Shown here piece after piece: positions 1 through 7,283 of a DNA stretch of 11,819 nucleotides. A program made the translations under genes and the position numbers. The notes beneath the pieces were generated by a model. That model was not told the DNA's origin and made no database searches. It saw only the letters and a program-made list of their open reading frames with translations. The stretch lies in assembly GCA_937860195.1 (NCBI GenBank), contig CALMBN010000025.1, positions 1-11,819 on the forward strand, in the 5' to 3' direction. The number at the start of each line of letters is the position of its first letter. Positions within the stretch are counted from its first letter, which is position 1. This DNA is from an uncultured Novosphingobium sp. (GTDB taxonomy: Bacteria > Pseudomonadota > Alphaproteobacteria > Sphingomonadales > Sphingomonadaceae).

Positions 1-584
1 GCCGCGCAAGCCTGCCCGAACTGCCCGATGCCAAGCGCCACCGCTATGAAACCGCGCTGGGCTTGTCAGCCTACGACGCGGCGCAGCTGACGCTGGAAGT
101 TGAAACCTATCAGGAATTCGAACGCTTCCTCGGCTCGCTCAGCCAGGCAACCGGCAAAGGCGAAGGCGAGGTGGCCAAGCGTGCCGCCAACTGGATCCTG
201 TCCGAACGGCCCGGCGTGCTCAATGCCAATTCGGTCGCGCCTAGCGATCCGAAGAACTCGCTGGAGGCCAATACGGCACTCGTCGCGGCGGTCGATTCCG
301 GGCTGATCTCGGGCAGCAAGGCGAAGGAGATCTTCGCGACCTACCTCACCACCGACATCGATCTTGCCGCCGAAATCGCCGCCAACCAGCAGACCAGCGA
401 CACCGGTGCAATCGAAGCTGCCGTCGATGCTGTCCTCGCCGCCAACGCCGACAAGGTAGAGCAATTCAGGGCGGGCAAAGATGCACTGTTCGGGTTCTTC
501 GTCGGCCAGACGATGAAAGCGATGCAGGGCAAAGGCAACCCGGGCCTGGTCAACCAGGTGTTGAAGGCGAAGCTTGCCAGTTGA
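1..584 (+). CDS. gatB: Aspartyl/glutamyl-tRNA amidotransferase subunit B, C-terminal part (5' truncated by window)
   Basis: The reading frame is open from base 3 (194 residues visible) and begins inside the characteristic GatB stretch RASLPELPDAKRHRYETALG, so the upstream part lies outside the window. GatB works with GatA and GatC in the cytoplasm to amidate Glu-tRNA(Gln) and/or Asp-tRNA(Asn); GatB binds and activates the mischarged tRNA. The visible part is the helical linker plus the YqeY-like tail domain that contacts tRNA. The tail ends with the typical features KVEQFRAGKDALFGFFVGQ, MKAMQGKGNP and a final VNQVLKAKL-like helix, so the C-terminus looks complete. The TTG at 63 is not a start, because family homology runs straight through it. 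Nothing appears broken. The next gene on the same strand starts 49 bases downstream. Confidence 0.96.
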   Translation, partial: RASLPELPDAKRHRYETALGLSAYDAAQLTLEVETYQEFERFLGSLSQATGKGEGEVAKRAANWILSERPGVLNANSVAPSDPKNSLEANTALVAAVDSGLISGSKAKEIFATYLTTDIDLAAEIAANQQTSDTGAIEAAVDAVLAANADKVEQFRAGKDALFGFFVGQTMKAMQGKGNPGLVNQVLKAKLAS

Positions 585-604
585 AACGGAACCATGCATT
601 TAGT

Positions 605-626
605 CCAAGTCATTCAAACGACTTGG
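605..626 (+). terminator. Hairpin between gatB and the 634 gene; weak terminator or leader structure
   Basis: CCAAGTC (605-611) and GACTTGG (620-626) form a perfect 7-bp stem with an 8-base loop, 20 bases after the gatB stop. It is followed by GGGTTTC, which is a poor U-tract, so intrinsic termination would be weak. The 3' arm runs into the GGGGG (625-629) that is the only Shine-Dalgarno-like sequence before the ATG at 634. The hairpin could therefore instead reduce translation of the downstream gene. The inverted repeat is seen directly; its function is inferred. Confidence 0.4.
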
Positions 627-633
627 GGGTTTC

Positions 634-1512
634 ATGCGACGTGTCATTCTTGCCGCTTCACTCTTGGCAGCTTGTTCGGCTTTGCCGGCGCATGCTGAAA
701 CGCTAAACAACGACAAGGTTGTCCAGCTTTTAGGCTTTGGCCTTGGTGACGAGGCCGTGATTGCAAAAATCAAGGCAAGCGATGCGGACTATGATGTTTC
801 AACCGATGCGCTGATTGCTCTCAAGAAATCGGGAGTTTCAAGCCCGGTCATTGCGGCCATGATCGACGCGTCGAGCCGCAAGGCGACAAAGCAGAACGCA
901 ATACTCTCGGTCGATTCGCCTGATCCCTCGGTTCCGCATGCAAGTGGAATCTATTTGCTCGCAAGCTGGCTGCCCGAGCCGAAAATGGTGCCGATCAACG
1001 CCACGACCAGCACACAAACCAAGACCGGCGGGTTCCTGGGCTATGCGCTGACAGGTGGTATCGCATCGATGAGCTTCAAGTCGGTTGTGCCAGGAGCGTC
1101 CGCTCGCACAACCTCTGACATATCCCGCCCGACATTCTATTTCTATTTCGACCGAGCGCGGGAGGGTGGAAACTCCGCAGTCTGGAATGCCGGCTCAGTC
1201 AATTCGCCCGCAGAATTCAGCCTTGTCAAATTCGATGTGAAAAAGGGCCACCGCGAAGCGAAAGTCGGTAAGTTCAACATTGGTGGGGCAAAGGCCGGGG
1301 TCATGGATAAGGACCGCATTCCCTTTACCGCGACGGAGATCAGCCCTGGGGTGTTCGAAGTTCGCCCGGATCAGTCACTTGTCGGCGGTGAATACGGATT
1401 CCTCGTCCAGACCAGCACTGGCGGCGGCCCCGGAATGGCCGGCAGCGGGGCGATGGCAGCCAAGATATTCGATTTTTCGATTCCACTACCGCCGGCACCC
1501 AAGAAGAAGTGA
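634..1512 (+). CDS. Secreted protein of unknown function with an N-terminal short helical domain (292 aa)
   Basis: The N-terminus (MRR, hydrophobic ILAASLLAACSALPAHA, then E) is a Sec signal peptide with probable cleavage after Ala21. A lipobox-like LAAC at residues 11-14 exists, but it would leave a very short signal, so a soluble periplasmic or secreted protein is more likely. Residues about 23-80 (LNNDKVVQLLGFGLGDEAVIAKI, then a DYDVSTDALIALKKSGVS segment) match a short helical motif I have seen at the start of many bacterial exported proteins of unknown function. It predicts helices in the pattern 'act on KI, then ALKKSGV, then I-AM'. Residues about 103-282 look beta-rich, with a glycine-rich hydrophobic patch (GGFLGYALTGGIASMSF, 132-148) and an aromatic run (TFYFYFD, 167-173). 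The tail is proline/lysine (PLPPAPKKK). The start has a weak GGGGG ribosome site 4 bases upstream. The gene reads less GC-rich than its neighbours. No catalytic motif is recognised and no function is assigned. Confidence 0.85.
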   Translation: MRRVILAASLLAACSALPAHAETLNNDKVVQLLGFGLGDEAVIAKIKASDADYDVSTDALIALKKSGVSSPVIAAMIDASSRKATKQNAILSVDSPDPSVPHASGIYLLASWLPEPKMVPINATTSTQTKTGGFLGYALTGGIASMSFKSVVPGASARTTSDISRPTFYFYFDRAREGGNSAVWNAGSVNSPAEFSLVKFDVKKGHREAKVGKFNIGGAKAGVMDKDRIPFTATEISPGVFEVRPDQSLVGGEYGFLVQTSTGGGPGMAGSGAMAAKIFDFSIPLPPAPKKK

Positions 1513-1529
1513 ATCTCGCTGTTAGCGTA

Positions 1530-1565
1530 AAAAAGGGCGCCAGGGTTTCCCCCGGCGCCCTCTTT
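1530..1565. terminator. Bidirectional Rho-independent terminator between convergent genes
   Basis: GGGCGCC (1535-1541) pairs with GGCGCCC (1554-1560), extended to 8 bp by A1534-T1561, with GGG/CCC able to pair inside the loop. On the minus strand the stem is followed by six T (complement of A1529-1534), which is a textbook terminator for the gene ending at 1591. On the plus strand it is followed by TCTTT, a weaker but plausible tail for the gene ending at 1512. The sequence from 1513 to 1590 contains nothing else I recognise. Confidence 0.88.
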
Positions 1566-1590
1566 GATCCAGCCCAGCAGGCCCGAAAAA

Positions 1591-1890
1591 TCAGCCTTTG
1601 CGGGTGCCGTTCAGCGGGAACGAACCAAAGGCACCGGCCTTGACCGTGCCGGTGATGGTGTCACCATCGATGGTTGCTTCGCCTTCCAGCGTCATCGGCA
1701 TCGGGACGGTCATCTTCATCGACCAGGTCAGCTTGTTGCCATCGACCTTGCCATTTTCCATGTCCATGCTGCCCATCGCGCCGGCGTTGGTGCCGCTGAA
1801 GGTGTCACCATCGACAACGATCGTCACGTCGCTCTTCTGGTCACCCATCGGGGTCTTGGTCACGCATTCATAGGTTCCGGCAACAGACAT
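1591..1890 (-). CDS. Small beta-rich conserved hypothetical protein (99 aa)
   Basis: I chose the ATG at 1890 (MSVAGTYECVTKTPMGDQ) because a clear GAGGAG ribosome site lies 7 bases upstream, and because the longer reading frame from 1956 would overlap the end of the preceding gene. There is no signal peptide or membrane segment, so it is probably cytoplasmic unless exported by another route. The sequence alternates short strands with DGD/NG turns (DGDTFSG, VDGNKLTW, IDGDTITG), which suggests a small antiparallel beta-barrel or lipocalin-like sheet. It is unusually Met-rich (nine Met in 99, including SMDM at 41-44, MKM at 58-60 and MPM at 64-66). I recognise the style as a conserved sphingomonad hypothetical protein but cannot name a function. 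It lies 37 bases after the M16 protease gene with no terminator between, so the two are probably co-transcribed. Confidence 0.85.
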   Translation of the reverse strand: MSVAGTYECVTKTPMGDQKSDVTIVVDGDTFSGTNAGAMGSMDMENGKVDGNKLTWSMKMTVPMPMTLEGEATIDGDTITGTVKAGAFGSFPLNGTRKG

Positions 1891-1927
1891 GTCTCTCTCC
1901 TCACTGACAGTTGGGTAAGTAGCGCAT

Positions 1928-4819
1928 TCACTCGCCCGGCTTGGGCGCGGAGTCAACCGGGGTCACAACTTCGATCGGAAGACCAAGGCCCTTCAATTGC
2001 GGCTCCACCACCTTGCGGTCACCGACCACGATGAACACCAGGCCATCGGGCTGGAGGTGCGCCTTCGCCGCCGCATCCAGGGCCTTGGCATCAAGCCCGC
2101 GATAGCGACTGGGAAGAGTGGCCTGATAGTCATCCGGGCGGCCGAGTTGCTGGTTGCTGACCAGCGCGCCCAGCACCTGACCGTTGGTTTCATAGCGGTT
2201 GGGCAGGCCGCGGATGTTGCCATCGGTGGCGCGGTTGTATTCGGCTGCATCGACCCCGCGCTTGCCCGGGAAGCCCGCCATCTGGCCCCGAATCGCGGTG
2301 ATCGATTCGCCGGTTTTGTCGCTCTGAACCGGGGCGATCACGACCAGACTGCGCGGCCCCCTGGGGCTGCGAACCGATGAGCGCACGCCGTATGACCAGC
2401 CCTTGTCCTCGCGCAGGTCAAGGTTGAGGCGGCTGAGGAAGTTGTTGCCGAGCACCTCGTTGGCAAGGTCGAGCGCTTCCATCCCGTCCTGCTGTCCGGT
2501 GAAGGGCAGCACCCGGCCGGCGACGATCACAGATTGCGGTGAACCAGGCCGGTCGATCAGCACGATCCGGGGCTGCGGCGCCGGGATCGCGGCATCGAGC
2601 GACTTGACCGCGCGCGGGCTGAGCGGGGCTTTCCAATCGCCAAACGAAGCCTCGAGCATTGGCAATAGAACCTCCATCGAGACATCGCCCACCACGGTGA
2701 TCACAACATTGTCTGGCCGCAGCCATTTGTCTCTGGCGATGCGAAGCGTGCCGGGGGAGAGTGCCGAGACCGAGGTTGCATCGCCCAGCCCGTCGCCCGG
2801 CTGGCCATAGGGGTGGGCCGGACCGAACAGGATCGGATTGATCGTGCGGTTGGCCAGCGCCGAGGGGCTGGCGTTCGATTGCGCGATCCCGGCGAGTTGC
2901 TGATCGCGGGCACGGGCGACATCGCTTTCGCGGAAGGCCGGATTGCGGACCACATCGGCCAGCAGATCGAGCGAAGGGGCGAGATTGGGCGAGAGCGCGG
3001 CGAGCATGACGGTCGAGCTGTCGATCCCGGTTCCGGTGCCGATTCGCGCGCCCAGCCGCTCCTGATCCTCGGCAATCTGGGTCGCATCGCGGCTGGTGGT
3101 GCCTTCGTCAAGCACGTCGAGCAGCAGCCGCTGAGTACCGGGAGTGTCGAGCGAATCGGCGGCATAACCGGCATCGAAGGTCAGGTTGACCAGCACGGTC
3201 GGCACCCCGGGTCGCCGGGCCAGCACGACCGGTATGCCGTTGGAGAGTGTCGCACGCTCGACCTTGGGAAAATCGAGATCGCCGACCGGGGCCACTGGCG
3301 GAAGCGCGCGCGTGGGCCCGGTGGCAAGCTTTGGCGCAGCCTTCCTGGCATCGGGTTTGGGGGCCTTGCTGGTCGCTTCATCACCCCAGCCGCCCATCGT
3401 GTCGCCGTTTTCGGTGCGGGTGCCGGGAACCACGGTCAGGGCATAGACCGGGCGGCTGAGCCAGCGCTGCAACGCGGCCTGGACATCGGCGGGTTTGAGT
3501 GTGGCAATCCGGGCCAGATCTTTTTTGAACTGAAGCGGATCACCCGAATAGAGCTCGCCTTCAGCCAGTTGCACACCTTTGCCGGAAAAGCCGCCGACCT
3601 GTTCCATCGCAAAGATTTGCCCCGAAACCGCACTGGTTGCGGCGCGGCGCAGTTCGTCCTCGGTCGGGCCATCCCTGAGCAGGCTGGCGACTTCCGCATC
3701 GAGCGCAGCTTCGGCCACGGCCCGGTCAACCCCGGGCTTAATATTCATCTCGACAGTAAGCAGGCTGGTTTGCTCAAACTGCTGGACCGAAGCGCTGACC
3801 GAAACGGCCAGCCCCTTGCCCCTGACCAAGGCATTGTCGAGCCTGGACGAGGCGAGGCCGCCCAGCACCTTCATCCCCAGATCAAGCGCTGGAGCATCGG
3901 GATCGTTAAGCCCGGGACCACTCCACACCCGGTAGACCCGCGTCAGCGGCACGGCATCGGTCATCTCGCGATTGACCGGCGCCGTCAGGGTGACCGGCCC
4001 GGCCTCAACCTTGCGGACATCGGGCCCGCGCGGAATTCCGCCGAACCACTTTTCAACCATCGGCCGCGCCGTGGCGGTGTCGATATCGCCCGACAGCACC
4101 AGGACGACATTGTTGGGGGCATAGTTGCCGGTAAACCAGCCGCGCACGTCTGACAGGCTCGCCGCGTTGAGATCGGCCATCGAACCGATGGTCGCATGAC
4201 GATAGGGGTGGCCAACCGGAAACAGGCCATCGTTGATCGCATAATCGGCGAGCGCATAAGGCTCGTTATCGCCCTGCCGCTTTTCGTTCTGCACCACCCC
4301 GCGCTGCTTATCGAGCTTATCCTGGCTGACCGCACCGAGCAGATGACCCATCCGGTCGCTTTCCATGAACAGCGCCAGATCGGTCGCGCCGGTTGGAACG
4401 GTTTCGACGTAATTGGTCCGGTCAAACCAGGTCGAGCCGTTGGTCGGCGTTGAGCCTGCGCCTTCGAGCGGAACATCGAAATTGGGGACATTCTCACTGC
4501 CCCCAAACATCAGGTGTTCGAACAGATGGGCAAAGCCGGTGCGGCCCTTGGGCTCGTGCTTTGATCCAACCCGGTAATACAGCGTCACGCCGACAATCGG
4601 TGCCTTGCGGTCAGTGTGGACCAGCACGGTCAGGCCATTGGCAAGGACGAACTTCTCGTAAGGAATATCGACCCTGGCAACCAGTTCGCTGAGCGGTGCG
4701 GGCTGCGCGACCGGCTTGGTTGTGGGCGCGGCCGGGAGAGCAGCAATCTGCGCTGTGGGCGTGGCCGCACAGGCGGATAATGTGATGGCGAGCAAGGAGA
4801 CAAGTGCGAAGCGGCGCAT
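1928..4819 (-). CDS. M16 family zinc metallopeptidase (insulinase/pitrilysin-like), two-domain lipoprotein, 963 aa
   Basis: The N-terminus MRRFALVSLLAITLSAC is a lipoprotein signal with lipobox LSAC and lipidated Cys17. The +2 residue is Ala, not Asp, so outer-membrane sorting in the periplasm is likely. An Ala/Pro-rich tether reaches to about residue 45. The first M16 half (about 50-465) carries the inverted zinc motif HLFEH (His98, Glu101, His102) and the downstream zinc ligand Glu179 in NEKRQG, so it should be active. A Pro/Ala/Lys-rich linker (about 466-515) joins the second half (about 516-963). There the HxxEH position reads TQRLLLDVLDEG and has lost the metal ligands, while the conserved Arg/Tyr pair in LREDKGWSYG, typical of the inactive partner lobe, is retained. 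This is a fused version of the two-subunit M16B clamp that degrades peptides. The start has only a poor ribosome site. The gene is followed at 37 bases by the small beta-rich protein. The physiological substrate is unknown. Confidence 0.95.
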   Translation of the reverse strand: MRRFALVSLLAITLSACAATPTAQIAALPAAPTTKPVAQPAPLSELVARVDIPYEKFVLANGLTVLVHTDRKAPIVGVTLYYRVGSKHEPKGRTGFAHLFEHLMFGGSENVPNFDVPLEGAGSTPTNGSTWFDRTNYVETVPTGATDLALFMESDRMGHLLGAVSQDKLDKQRGVVQNEKRQGDNEPYALADYAINDGLFPVGHPYRHATIGSMADLNAASLSDVRGWFTGNYAPNNVVLVLSGDIDTATARPMVEKWFGGIPRGPDVRKVEAGPVTLTAPVNREMTDAVPLTRVYRVWSGPGLNDPDAPALDLGMKVLGGLASSRLDNALVRGKGLAVSVSASVQQFEQTSLLTVEMNIKPGVDRAVAEAALDAEVASLLRDGPTEDELRRAATSAVSGQIFAMEQVGGFSGKGVQLAEGELYSGDPLQFKKDLARIATLKPADVQAALQRWLSRPVYALTVVPGTRTENGDTMGGWGDEATSKAPKPDARKAAPKLATGPTRALPPVAPVGDLDFPKVERATLSNGIPVVLARRPGVPTVLVNLTFDAGYAADSLDTPGTQRLLLDVLDEGTTSRDATQIAEDQERLGARIGTGTGIDSSTVMLAALSPNLAPSLDLLADVVRNPAFRESDVARARDQQLAGIAQSNASPSALANRTINPILFGPAHPYGQPGDGLGDATSVSALSPGTLRIARDKWLRPDNVVITVVGDVSMEVLLPMLEASFGDWKAPLSPRAVKSLDAAIPAPQPRIVLIDRPGSPQSVIVAGRVLPFTGQQDGMEALDLANEVLGNNFLSRLNLDLREDKGWSYGVRSSVRSPRGPRSLVVIAPVQSDKTGESITAIRGQMAGFPGKRGVDAAEYNRATDGNIRGLPNRYETNGQVLGALVSNQQLGRPDDYQATLPSRYRGLDAKALDAAAKAHLQPDGLVFIVVGDRKVVEPQLKGLGLPIEVVTPVDSAPKPGE

Positions 4820-4824
4820 TGGCT

Positions 4825-4854
4825 AAAAATCCCGGTTTCGTAGAATAGCCGGGA
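4825..4854 (-). promoter_or_regulatory. Terminator-like hairpin in the leader just before the M16 start codon
   Basis: Read on the minus strand, TCCCGG (4854-4849) pairs with CCGGGA (4835-4830), 6 bp around a 13-base loop, and is followed at once by TTTTT (4829-4825), only nine bases before the ATG at 4819. A competing stem, GGCTA (4850-4846) with TAGCC (4825-4821), shares bases with the first, so the two are mutually exclusive. The structure could be the terminator of the upstream c-di-GMP operon, an attenuator of the M16 unit, or chance. Confidence 0.35.
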
Positions 4855-4886
4855 GCTTAGCCGGTGCGACCGGAAAGGAAATGGGT

Positions 4887-4899
4887 CGTTCGACGAACG
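4887..4899. promoter_or_regulatory. 13-base palindrome in the gap upstream of the M16 gene
   Basis: CGTTCG-A-CGAACG is a perfect 6-bp inverted repeat around one central base. It lies in the 141-base non-coding gap (4820-4960) between the GGDEF/EAL gene and the M16 gene, where a promoter for the M16 unit would sit. It could be a repressor or activator site. I do not recognise the regulator, and no convincing -35/-10 pair was found beside it. Confidence 0.25.
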
Positions 4900-4960
4900 G
4901 CATTGCCATGGCCAGATCACCCCGGACTCGCAACCCGGCGATCCAGGAATACGGGCTAGC

Positions 4961-7282
4961 TCAAGCCGTAGCTCGTTGCGGGCTTTCAGACAGCATCGCG
5001 ATGGCATCGGTTGCATTGACCGGGCGGCTGAACAGGTACCCTTGCACGTTGGTGCAACCGTGCAGGCGCAAGGCCTCAAGCTGACCTGCTTCCTCCACAC
5101 CCTCGGCCGTGGTCTCCATGCCCAGGGCCCGGGCAAGTTCGGCGATGGCATGAACCACAGCGCTGGCGTTGCTGTCGACCAGCAGTTCCATGATGAACGA
5201 GCGATCGATCTTGATCTTGTCGAACGGGAAGCTGCGCAGATAGCTGAGCGAGGAATAACCCGTGCCAAAATCGTCAAGCGCAACGCGAACGCCAAACGAG
5301 CGCAGTCCATGGAGGATTGCCAGGATGGATTCGTTCGATTCCAGAAAAATCGATTCGGTTATCTCGATTTCAAGCCGTGACGGCTCGATCCCCGTTTGGG
5401 CCAAGGCCTGGATCACCACGCTTTGCAGGCCGGGCGAGCGGAACTGGACGGTCGATACATTGACCGCAACCCGGATATGGTCGGGCCAATCGCGCGCGTG
5501 CCGGCAGGCTTCCTGGATGACCCATTCGCCGATCGGAATGATCAATCCGGTGTCCTCGGCGATCGGGATGAAGTCGATCGGCGAAATCTGACCGCGCTCG
5601 GGATGATTCCAGCGGAGCAAGGCCTCAAATCCGCTGATTTCATTTCGTTCAAGATCGAACAGCGGCTGGTAATGCAGCTCGAACTCGCCCTGCTGAAGCG
5701 CCACGCGCAAGGCCATTTCAAGCTTGCGGCGCTCCTGGGCCTGCTCGTCCATGGTCAATTCGAAAAACCGGAACTGCCCGCGTCCTGCCTCTTTCGATTT
5801 GTAGAGCGCAAGATCGGCATGTTTGAGCAAGTCCTGCGGGTCAAGGCTATCATCCGGAGCCATCGCAATGCCGATGCTGGCACCGACGAACAACGGCTGC
5901 CCCGCATGGTCGATCGGCTGCCCGATCGCTTCGATCACTGCCCGTGCGACGGTTTCCGGCTTGAGCGGACCCGCTTCGTCGGTCAGCAGGATTGTAAACT
6001 CGTCGCCGCCTTGCCGGGCCAGAAAATGGTCACCCAGGACCCCGGTCAGCCTGCGACTGACTTCCTGCAGCAACGCGTCACCAACTGCGTGTCCCAGCGT
6101 GTCGTTGACGATCTTGAAATTGTCCAGATCAAGGCACAGCACGGCCAGGTGGCCCTTGCGACTCACCACCTTGCGCAATGACATTTCGAGCTGTTCGGTA
6201 AACATAACCCGGTTCGGCAAGCCGGTCAGGTCATCGTGAAAGGCCATATGGGCTATATCGCGTTCGCGCTCGACAATCTGGGCGGACATCTCGTTGAAAG
6301 CTCCGGTCAGGCGGCCAAGCTCGTCATCAGACCCGACTTCCAGATTGATCCGCTCGCCCTTTTCGAGCCGTTCAGCTGCATCCTGCAAGGCCGCGATCGG
6401 CCTGGTCATGCCGCGTGCGATGCGCCGGGTTGCGAAAAGAATAATTGCCAGACCTGCCAAGCCCGCCAGTGCGACGGCAATCTTGAGCGAATTGTATTGC
6501 GCCAGCGCATCAGCGACAGAATATTCAAGGATCAACACAGCATCGACCCCCTGGGCCGACTTGCCAAGTGGCCTGAAGTGAACTGCATTGTCGCCCAGAA
6601 ACTCGATCTCTCCCGAAAACGACGACTGGTTCAGCAGCTTTTCGAATTGCGGAGTGACCAGTCTGGCCGAACCGTCAAAAACCCATTTTCCACTGTTGTC
6701 GTGGCGGGCAATCGAGGCTTTCAACGGGATTGCCGATAATTCGCCCAGCGATGTGAGCTCAGCAGCATTCAGCGGCTTTGCCACGATCAGCCAGCCTACC
6801 AGTGCGGGTGCTTCGATCGGTGCTGCTACCGCTTGATAGGTGCTGTCGCCGATCCGCAGCGCGCCGCCTTGCCAGCCTTCGTCAAGCTTCGTCCAAAGGT
6901 CTGATGCTATCGCGGGGTCCAGTGTTCCGTCGATCGAGACCGACCCGCCGTCCTGACGGATGACGAACGCATTGGCGATCTCGACCCGCGCAGCGCCGTT
7001 GGCCAAAGCAGTTCTGGCGGTCTCATCGTCTCCGCTGCTGATCGCAGCCCGAAAGCCAAAGTCACGGGCCAGCGGTGCCGCTGAATCCTGCAATTGACGC
7101 GAGCGCATGGACCAGAATTCGTTGATGGTCTTGGAACTCGCTTGCAGTTCCTGCGCCACCTTGATTTCTGCATTGTTCGAAATCGCAAGGTGGATTGCAA
7201 TGGCGACCAGCACCATGATTGCTCCGCACATCACCGAATAGACGGCGGTCATCCGGGCTTGAAGCGAGTTGAATCTGAACAT
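4961..7282 (-). CDS. Membrane sensor dCache-HAMP-GGDEF-EAL protein (c-di-GMP synthesis/degradation), 773 aa
   Basis: The order is TM1 (about 12-34), a periplasmic sensor domain (about 35-265), TM2 (about 267-285), HAMP (about 284-338), GGDEF (about 340-508) and EAL (about 515-765). The sensor segment around LARDFGFRAAISSGD resembles the double-Cache type often called dCache_3. The cyclase half has the metal site DLDNFK (385-390) and an intact GGDEF (425-429), but lacks the RxxD product-inhibition site at the usual place (LGDH at 416-419). The EAL half keeps EALLR (553-557), Asn608, EITE (640-643), DDFGTG (670-675), KID (691-693) and AEGVE (726-730), so phosphodiesterase activity is expected. 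Both activities may be present, or the GGDEF may serve as a GTP-binding regulator. The start is one base after the cupredoxin stop, which implies translational coupling and a shared pathway. The sensed ligand is unknown. Confidence 0.95.
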   Translation of the reverse strand: MFRFNSLQARMTAVYSVMCGAIMVLVAIAIHLAISNNAEIKVAQELQASSKTINEFWSMRSRQLQDSAAPLARDFGFRAAISSGDDETARTALANGAARVEIANAFVIRQDGGSVSIDGTLDPAIASDLWTKLDEGWQGGALRIGDSTYQAVAAPIEAPALVGWLIVAKPLNAAELTSLGELSAIPLKASIARHDNSGKWVFDGSARLVTPQFEKLLNQSSFSGEIEFLGDNAVHFRPLGKSAQGVDAVLILEYSVADALAQYNSLKIAVALAGLAGLAIILFATRRIARGMTRPIAALQDAAERLEKGERINLEVGSDDELGRLTGAFNEMSAQIVERERDIAHMAFHDDLTGLPNRVMFTEQLEMSLRKVVSRKGHLAVLCLDLDNFKIVNDTLGHAVGDALLQEVSRRLTGVLGDHFLARQGGDEFTILLTDEAGPLKPETVARAVIEAIGQPIDHAGQPLFVGASIGIAMAPDDSLDPQDLLKHADLALYKSKEAGRGQFRFFELTMDEQAQERRKLEMALRVALQQGEFELHYQPLFDLERNEISGFEALLRWNHPERGQISPIDFIPIAEDTGLIIPIGEWVIQEACRHARDWPDHIRVAVNVSTVQFRSPGLQSVVIQALAQTGIEPSRLEIEITESIFLESNESILAILHGLRSFGVRVALDDFGTGYSSLSYLRSFPFDKIKIDRSFIMELLVDSNASAVVHAIAELARALGMETTAEGVEEAGQLEALRLHGCTNVQGYLFSRPVNATDAIAMLSESPQRATA

Positions 7283-7283
7283 G

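Noticed and set aside
1891..1956. Longer N-terminus for the small beta-rich protein
   Set aside because: The extension overlaps the M16 gene end and has poor sequence character, while the ATG at 1890 has a GAGGAG ribosome site at good spacing.
2813..4153. 446-codon open frame on the plus strand
   Set aside because: It lies wholly antisense to the M16 protease gene, which has clear catalytic motifs; the translation is Gly/Arg/His-rich and unlike a real protein.
5396..6181. 261-codon open frame on the plus strand
   Set aside because: It is antisense to the GGDEF/EAL region; no ribosome site and no recognisable domain.
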